Shown here: positions 57,894 through 64,000 of the stretch, piece after piece | How the letters are laid out: the number at the start of each line of letters is the position of its first letter | How positions within the stretch are numbered: the first letter of the stretch is position 1 | Source: Persicaria tinctoria | Taxonomy: Eukaryota > Streptophyta > Magnoliopsida > Caryophyllales > Polygonaceae | DNA length: 64,000 nt | Direction of reading: 5' to 3' | Assembly: GCA_037127255.1 (NCBI GenBank) | Contig: JBANSL010000008.1 | Location: forward strand, 4,860,896 to 4,924,895 | The notes under the pieces: generated by a model | The model's database searches: none | Told to the model about the DNA's origin: nothing | What the model saw: only the letters and a program-made list of their open reading frames with translations | Translations under genes and position numbers: made by a program

Positions 57894-58875
57894 GGGCTTC
57901 AGACAAGATGGGAAAAGGGCTATTGACAAGACAATTTTCATAAAATTGCACACAAGTTCTTCCCATTCTAAAAATACAATTACAAATCTGCCCGAGAGAA
58001 GAATTGAAAACTAACGCTATTCAACCTCGTTTCACTTGGACGAGCCACAAACCACAAACGATAGAGAGAAATCACTCATACCTTGTTCATTGCGGTAGAT
58101 TTGTAAGGGTTTTCAACGGATCTACCAAATTTAAGTCAAGAAGCTTCATTTACAATTGATTTTAATGGTTTTTATTTGAAGAAATTGTGTGTTTTAGGAT
58201 TTGAAATTAGAATTGAAATTGATGAAATTGGTTGTTGTTTGTGTGTTTTGTTTGATTGTTGTTGATTTGGGTGTTGTTTGAGTTGAATTATGAGTAGCAA
58301 TTGTAACGAAAACGAAAGAAATTGCTCGTTTTGTTGCGATTAGAGTTGGTTTTTTTTGACGTTTTTTCATGGCTTACTGTCGGGCAAAAGGCTCGTGTAG
58401 ATCTCACGAGGCGATGATATATGCTCAACTACTGTCACCGAGCCTCTTCTGTACCCTCACCACTTTTTGCCGAGGTTCCTTCATACCCTCAACAACTTTT
58501 GCCGAGCCTTTTTTTGTACCCTCAACATCATTTGTTGAGGTCCCTTATTTAGCTCGTCCTCTCCGAGTTCGACAGATTTTTCAAACGACGACTACAAATA
58601 ACCGTTGAATGTCATTCGATAATCATCCAAATTGATCGACATACGAAAGTGAGTGTCGGTCAATTCGCTCCTTGATAAATTGCACCGATTTTGGTCAGTT
58701 TTCGAGCAAACAATTCATTCGACGGATTTAGTTTTTTTTTTAATTCGCTTTGATTCGTAGATGAGAGCTTTGGACCTTTTTGTAATTTGTTTGAAAAAAG
58801 TGAAAAGGACATGCGTTAAATTACTTAAAATTGTCTTGACAATAGTCGTTTTGGGATCTTGTCTAAAGCCTCACT
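57894..58875. mobile_element. TIR element, Mutator-like by layout
   Basis: The left end (gggcttcagacaagatggg, then ctattgacaagacaatttt) resembles the inverted right end (aggctttagacaagatccc, then ctattgtcaagacaatttt) over about 90 bases. Its right half forms the left arm of the foldback described separately. No transposase is seen. Mutator-like is a guess from the long terminal repeats; the target duplication is not clear. Confidence 0.5.
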
Positions 58876-59409
58876 CAATTATGAAGAAGAATATAGTGAG
58901 GCTTTAGACAATAATCCAAAATGGCTATTTTTAAGACAATTTTAAGTAATTTCATGCAGGTCATTTTTATTTTTTCAAACAAATTGCAAAAAGGTCCAAA
59001 ACTCTCATCTACGAATCAGATCGAATTGAAAAAACCTAAATTTGTCGAATGAATTGTTGTGCTCGAAACTGTCTAAAATCGGTGAAATTTATCAAGGAAC
59101 GAATTAATCGACACTCACTTTCGTATGTCGATCAATTTGGATTATTATCGAATGACATTCAACGGTTATTTGGGGTCGTCGTTTGAAAAATCTGTCGAAC
59201 CTCGGAGAGGACGAGCTAAATAAGGGACCTCGGCAAAAGTTGTTGAGGGTACAAAGGAGGCTCGGCAAAAGTTGTTGAGGGTACGAAAGAACATCGGCAA
59301 AAGGTGTAGAGGGTACATATGAGGGTCGAAGACAGTAGGCGAGCATAAATCATCACCTCGCTAAATCTACACAAGTCTTATTCTCGATAGTAAGCCATGA
59401 AAAAACGTG
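58359..59409. repeat. Large foldback: ~517-bp arms, 19-bp loop
   Basis: The left arm is 58359-58875 and the right arm 58895-59409, in near-complete inverse complement. They start with acgttttttcatggctta and meet at gtctaaagcctcact / agtgaggctttagac around a 19-base loop. Each arm carries several copies of a ~32-bp unit with the core taccctcaacaacttttgcc. A transcript of either strand would fold into a hairpin of about 500 bp. No coding function is seen. Confidence 0.9.
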
Positions 59410-59943
59410 AAGATGTGTGTAGTATCTTCTTCGTTTTGGTTAAATAGAGGGCATTCTAGTGGTACATAAATTCTTTTATTTCGGAGTCTAATCTCTGTCG
59501 ATGTTCCGTTTAATAGGTTTTTTCATAGGATTTTTTTTTTAAATTTTCGGCAGACAATCAATTTTCCAAATCCAGTCGAGTTGATCCAAGTTGGTTCTTC
59601 TAGTTCTCGTTATGTGGTCTAGATCACTAGCTATTGAAAACCAACCGCTTCTGTGGGGTTTCCAGTATAGTCTATCTTCAATTTTATTTACAGGAATATG
59701 AACTTCAACGACTCTCTCGAAAATATCCAGAGGGAGGGAGTCTTTTAATCTTTCTACGTTTCAAGTTTTATTTGGCTTTATGAATTAATTGATCGTTTCT
59801 TGTTCTTCTAACGGGCCATGAACACTGTTTTTTTTTTTATAATAATGGACTATTTTCATAATTCTAAAAGCTAAAATCATCATATTACCCGATTGTTACT
59901 TTATACTCCATATTTATTTTTATTAAAAAAGAAGTAATTAATT
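59410..59943. other. Intergenic between foldback and Pack-MULE
   Basis: No gene or repeat is recognised. The last nine bases (59935-59943, taattaatt) are one copy of the target duplication of the next element. Confidence 0.5.
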
Positions 59944-60631
59944 CAGGAAATAGCACTAAATACCACAATTTCAAAAATCTTTGCAAAAATGCCACCATTT
60001 TGGAAAAATTTGCAAGAATACCATTTTTTTCAAAAATTTGCAAAAATGTCAAGGTAAACCCTCCCCCAAAACCCCCTATCCTAGGTTATTATGCCCAAAA
60101 AAAAAAAATTACAGGCATTAATTGTCACCCTCGTTTGGGTGCCTTGGTTCGTAGTGGTGGTTCGTGGGCGTCGCCGGGGCTGTCCGGCCCGGCCCCAGGG
60201 CGAGGCCGGCGGCGGCGGCCCGGCGGTGGAAGAGGTGGGCTCTGGCGCTCTGGGTTGTTGTTGTTCTCTCTGCTCTCCCTCGCTCTTGCCTTTTTCTCAG
60301 ATCTGGGCGTTGGTAAGGGTTTCTCCGCCGTCGCTTGTCCGAGGTTGGTTGTCAGGCTGATAGGGGGTGGTCTTGGGTGTGAGCCAGGCGAGATGTGGCT
60401 AGTAATGTCGGCCTTCCTGGTTCGACGGATCGCTGCAGCGAGATGGCTGTTCCTCGGCGGTGGTGTGGTGGGTGGAAGGCCGGCCCCAGGGTGAGGCCGG
60501 CGGCGGTGGAAGGCGTGGGCGCCACTTGCTCTCTCGCTCTCTACTTCGTCTTCTTCGTCCCTGTTTTCTCTCACCTGCCGCTTGCTCTCTCTCTAAATCT
60601 TTCTTCGTCCCTGTTCGTCTTCTTCGTCCCT

Positions 60632-60823
60632 GGTTTCCATTTTGTAGAGAAGGGTTCCGAAATGGGGTGACAGGGGTTTGACATTGGGTGACACGGGTTT
60701 CCATTTTGTAGAGAAGGGTTCCGAAATGGGGTGACAGGGGTTTGACATTGGGTGACACGGGTTTCCATTTTGTAGAGAAGGGTTCCGAAATGGGGTGACA
60801 GGGGTTTGACATTGGGTGACACG
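60632..60823. repeat. 64-bp tandem repeat, 3 copies
   Basis: Three units starting ggtttccattttgtagagaa at 60632, 60696 and 60760 are almost identical, with a partial fourth at 60824. The period is not a multiple of three, so any reading frame rotates between copies. It lies inside the Pack-MULE-like element. Confidence 0.95.
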
Positions 60824-61097
60824 GGTTTCCATTATGCAGGTTTGGGTTCAGGCTGTCAGCGGGTTCAAATCTGGTGTGAGATTGGGAGTTTTTGAGTGGT
60901 TTCGGGGGCGATTGGCTCGAATCTTGTCAGCCCAGCTCTTATTCTGGCCGGATCTGGTGCCTCGTTGTCAGATCTGGTCGCCGTCGGGTCGGATCTGGTG
61001 CGTGGTCGCTGCTCGCCGTCAGATCTGGTTGTTCCCGGGCTTAACGTGGATCTGTGCTTCTTTCTCCTCAAATCTGGTCGGCGGCGGCGGAAGGTCG

Positions 61098-61515
61098 GCC
61101 ATCTGTCGAAGCTCAGCAACGCCGAGATCGTCTCCCTGCTCCAGTACCACGCGTTCAACACCTACAACCCTAAGGGCTCTCTGAAGACCAACAAGGACGT
61201 CCTCACAACGCTCGCCACCAACGGCGCCGGGAAATACGGCCTCAAAGTGAAGACCGCCGGCGACGACGTCTCCGCTCCTCCCGTCGTCATCTTCACCGTC
61301 GACAGCGTGCTCCTCCCCGATGAGCTCTTCGGCAAGTCTCCCACATCGGCACCTGCTCCAGCGCCGGAATCTCTCTCTCCGTCTCCAGCAGATGCTCCGG
61401 CCTCCGATTCTCCGACGCCGGCGGTTTCACCTCCCGCTCCAATGATCGCTGCGCCGGAGGAGTCTCCCGCTGGGGCTCCATCGTCCAAGTCACCCGACAG
61501 TGCCGCCGACAATCT
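61098..61515 (+). pseudogene. Fasciclin-like arabinogalactan protein fragment
   Basis: It reads in one frame: [39 protein letters not shown], then [17 protein letters not shown] and a Pro/Ala/Ser-rich region. This is the end of a fasciclin domain and the following arabinogalactan-type region of an FLA1/2/8/10-like cell-surface protein. Signal peptide, first fasciclin domain and GPI signal are missing. The part normally between GD(S/D)V and the FTVDSVLL block is shortened by roughly 20 residues. The open frame extends into unrelated sequence on both sides (60896-61606), so a chimeric product is possible, but there is no sign it is made. Confidence 0.85.
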
Positions 61516-61694
61516 GGTGGTGGTTCTCTCTCTCCCTCCCTATCTCTCTCTCCCCCTTGTGGGAACCTGCAACTGGCTTAGCCCTTCCCAGTTTTATTTG
61601 CACTAATACCACATATGATATTCTTGCAAATTTTCTAAAAAAGTGGTATTTGTGAAAACTTTTCTAAAAAAGTGTATATTTGTGCAAATAGCCC

Positions 61695-62552
61695 TAATTA
61701 ATTTTGTATTAATATTAATATGTATTTTTATATACGTCGTATGTTGCAATACCCGTAGTCTAGTACTACGTATTAAATTACAAAGTCAAATTGATAATAA
61801 ACAATAATATTCAATCCTTTTAATTAATAGTATAATAAATATTGTATTTTTTTAAAAGTTTATAATATCTGATAAACCTGTCCGATAAATTGAGAGGCCA
61901 ATAAAAACTCGGTAAACTAGATAATGTTATGTTTATAAGGATGTCTTGTACATCATAAAAATAAATTAAAAGTAAAAGTTGAACTTTATTGCAAGAAACA
62001 CTTATTAGACTAGGCTGAATGACGCTGACGGTTTTTATAATTGGGTGACCTATGGGTTAACCTAATCTAATCCAAAAATTTACGAGTTAAATAGATTTGG
62101 CTCGTTTTAGGTTTTGGGTCAAAATATCTATGTCAAAACTCAAAACCTATATTTTATGGGTAACGTTGGATCGGATCATCGGATCGAATCGGATCGCATT
62201 TTGACAAGTCTAGCTGAGGTGAGGAGTAATAATGAACGAGAGATGACTACTGACTGCTTAGTGAGTTGTGAAGCGAGAGAGACAACAAACGAAAGTTGCA
62301 GAGAACATAAAATAATCACGCAAACTGTAACCCCCCATCTCTCTCTCTCTCTCTCTCTCCACCCACTTCTTCGTCCTCCACAGAGAGTGGATTTCAATTT
62401 CAATCTGGTCCTACCGCTGTCCCTCTTCCCAAATCCCCCACCCCCCCCTCTCGCAAACACAAACACAGACAAAACCCCTAAAAAAAAAAGGAAAAAAAAG
62501 GGGGTGACGACGAATTTTTCCAAAGCCGGCAAAAACCCAACCCACTTCAGCC
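61695..62552 (+). promoter_or_regulatory. Intergenic and leader of the SRT1-like gene
   Basis: Bases 61704-62200 are AT-rich without a gene. From 62331 a CT microsatellite (about 26 bases, 62336-62361) and C-rich leader run up to the start codon at 62553. CT-rich leaders are common near plant transcription starts. No TATA box could be assigned. Confidence 0.5.
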
Positions 62553-62651
62553 ATGTCTCTGGGCTACGCAGAGAAGCTCTCTTTCAAACAAGATGTGGGC
62601 ACCCTCGGAATGTCGGAGATCTTCGACCCCCCTGTCATTTTACAGCAAAAG
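62553..62651 (+). CDS. SRT1: SRT1-like sirtuin deacetylase, first exon only
   Basis: Thirty-three codons from ATG 62553 to a GT donor at 62652: [20 protein letters not shown], then [13 protein letters not shown]. This matches my recollection of the N-terminus of plant SRT1 (SIRT6-type, NAD-dependent histone deacetylase, nuclear) in sequence, length and exon boundary. The Rossmann fold and zinc-binding parts must lie beyond base 64000. The leader is C/T-rich. Confidence is high for the exon and good for the family despite the short sequence. Confidence 0.82.
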
Positions 62652-64000
62652 GTACGCCCCCACCCTCCAATTATTAATGTCTCTTGCTTCCAATTTCCGC
62701 CGTTTCCCCCACTTTTCTTGCTACCCAGTTGGTCTCCCTTCTTTTTTCCGTTGTGGGTTTGTGCGATTTCCGCATTGTTTTAGTCAAATTTTGATCTTGT
62801 TAGTGATCGGCGCTTTGGGCGGTCTGTTGAGTCATCTGGGTATCAAACAGTGATTTTGAAATTGTGGATTTATCACTTGATCTTTGAGGGAACAGCTTCA
62901 ATTTTTTAATTTTATCTTCGTTTTTGTGATGGTGTTTTAGGGCAGTGTTCAGCGACTGAGTTCAGTGGGCATTTGTTTTTTAACCCTTAATTTGTGAAAA
63001 TGGAAATTTTGGGTTGAGTTGGGTGTTTTTCATTTTATTTTGTACATTTTGGGTCCGTCATTGTATTTTTTTGGCATTTTTTTTTCCTTATATCAAGCAG
63101 TGGAAATGCAGGAGTTTGCAGAGAAGGGTGTGAAGTTATTCTTTGATTCCAAAAGTCTTCCCATTATCCTTCCCCGATTGGTATTGATTTGGCTAGATAG
63201 CTTGATTAGGCTAATGTCCCAGTGTTATGGTTGAAATTGATGGATCTCCCAGTTTAGCTGAAAATTATCAGTGTTTGTCCTTCTGGTTTAAGTTGGTTCA
63301 CTAGATGTTTGTGCTTCTTAATGTAACTTTATCTATGGCTTTATGCTGTTTTGGATGTGTACTTGGATAGAAAAATAGGTGCATTTGAGTTAGAATTACT
63401 CTGTGTCGGCAAAGCATTTTATACACCTGAGTCTTTTTGTAGGATGTACTCGAGAGTGATAAATCATTTATAGGCTTTTCCCCCTATGGACGGGGAGAAA
63501 AATGCAGCTGATAGTTTGGATTAAAGAGATTGTTAAACTTGAAGGAGGAAGGAAGATAAGAAGTATCTTATAGGGGAAACTCAGAAGTAAAGAAGACAAA
63601 AGTTAGACATGGGGTTAAGTGTTCTCAAGTCTGAACACATGCAATTGGTTAAGTAGTTGTGGCCTTGTGGGTATGGTTTAGTATGAACATATGCGATAAA
63701 GATGGAGGTTAGGATAGTGGGAGTGGGACCCCTTATTTGTGCTACCAAACAAAATTTAGATGCAGTTATTCTTTTTGTTATGGTAGTTTAGTGGTTACAA
63801 GATAGGAACTTTAGCTGATGTGGAATTTATGTCATTACTGACAAAGCATAGATTGTCTTCCTTCACAACAAGTTGCTAACTCTTCTTGGCTTTATTGGTT
63901 GGTTATGGAATGAACTTGGATACATGTGGGATACAATAGTTGGGTGTGTTCTACACAGGATAGTGGGAATGGACACAGGGGAGGCAGGGGGTGTGCATAT
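62652..64000 (+). other. SRT1-like gene intron 1, incomplete
   Basis: This is at least 1349 bp of T-rich intron. I looked for a second exon encoding the expected GAGIS / PDFRG region and saw none before the window ends. No transposon was recognised. Confidence 0.6.

Larger units (their letters stand above)
59944..61694 (+). mobile_element. Pack-MULE-like element with captured FLA fragment
   Basis: The 9-bp direct repeat taattaatt flanks it (59935-59943 and 61695-61703), the length typical of Mutator elements. The ends, ggaaatagcactaaatacca on the left and inverted gggctatttgcacaaatata on the right, are similar though diverged. Inside, base composition jumps to GC-rich, and the stretch 61098-61515 is clearly host-derived. 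No transposase is encoded. The repeat is low-complexity, so the boundaries are likely but not certain. Confidence 0.65.

Noticed and set aside
58359..59409. A miRNA gene
   Set aside because: The arms are far too long and too fully paired for a canonical plant miRNA precursor. It is better described as a foldback element that might yield siRNAs.
60000..60840. Several overlapping GC-rich open frames on both strands
   Set aside because: They come from GC-rich composition and a 64-bp tandem repeat that rotates frame. No domain was seen.
61735..61775. Another Helitron 3' end (ccgtagtctagt)
   Set aside because: It has CTAG before T but no convincing subterminal hairpin and no matching 5' end.

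Overview
This is nuclear DNA of a flowering plant, most likely a eudicot and perhaps an asterid. The evidence is GT-AG introns in compact plant genes, a DYW-class PPR editing factor, a SNEEZY-type F-box protein, an SRT1-type sirtuin, Stowaway and Tourist MITEs, Helitrons, a Copia element, RTE LINEs and a Mutator-like element carrying host coding sequence. The species cannot be fixed from the sequence alone. No tRNA, rRNA or CRISPR array was seen.

Genes, left to right: a small SAM-domain protein in three exons (12833-14863, +); an intronless SNE/SLY2-like F-box gene (30266-30838, +); a J-domain/DUF3444 protein (34410-36500, +); a 1065-residue PPR-DYW protein resembling Arabidopsis MEF7/At5g09950 (37744-40941, -), convergent with the J-protein gene; a conserved acidic protein of unknown function (44018-44629, +); cytosolic histidyl-tRNA synthetase in seven coding exons with an upstream leader exon (47030-56762, +); and the first coding exon of an SRT1-like deacetylase (62553-62651, +), which runs off the right edge. 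These are unrelated housekeeping and regulatory genes, not a pathway cluster.

The rest is largely transposable-element sediment. The left 12 kb holds two related terminal-inverted-repeat elements (5111-5916 and 10166-11725) that sit at TA-microsatellite borders, with a 4.2-kb Helitron (5936-10140) inserted in the TA tract between them. Around 17-23 kb are nested MITEs with a non-LTR-like insertion, a solo LTR, a degenerate repeat array, and a Helitron whose 5' terminus is repeated four times in tandem (21925-22993). A complete Copia element (23679-28097) has 138-bp LTRs and a 5-bp target duplication; it lacks gag and carries a 366-bp tandem duplication across the end of its ORF and the LTR start. 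The large second coding intron of the HisRS gene holds an RTE LINE with a perfect 17-bp target duplication, itself split by a Tourist MITE, plus a solo LTR. Downstream of HisRS are a stray copy of the 3' end of the acidic-protein gene (56825-57087), a foldback of about 1.05 kb (58359-59409), and a Mutator-like element with a 9-bp target duplication carrying part of a fasciclin-like arabinogalactan protein gene (59944-61694).

The best candidates for unusual biology are structural: the Helitron with tandemly repeated 5' ends, the long foldback with mirrored transposon ends, the TA-tract element family with GAATAA-type internal arrays, the Copia tail duplication, and the captured FLA fragment. 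No new multi-gene system was found.
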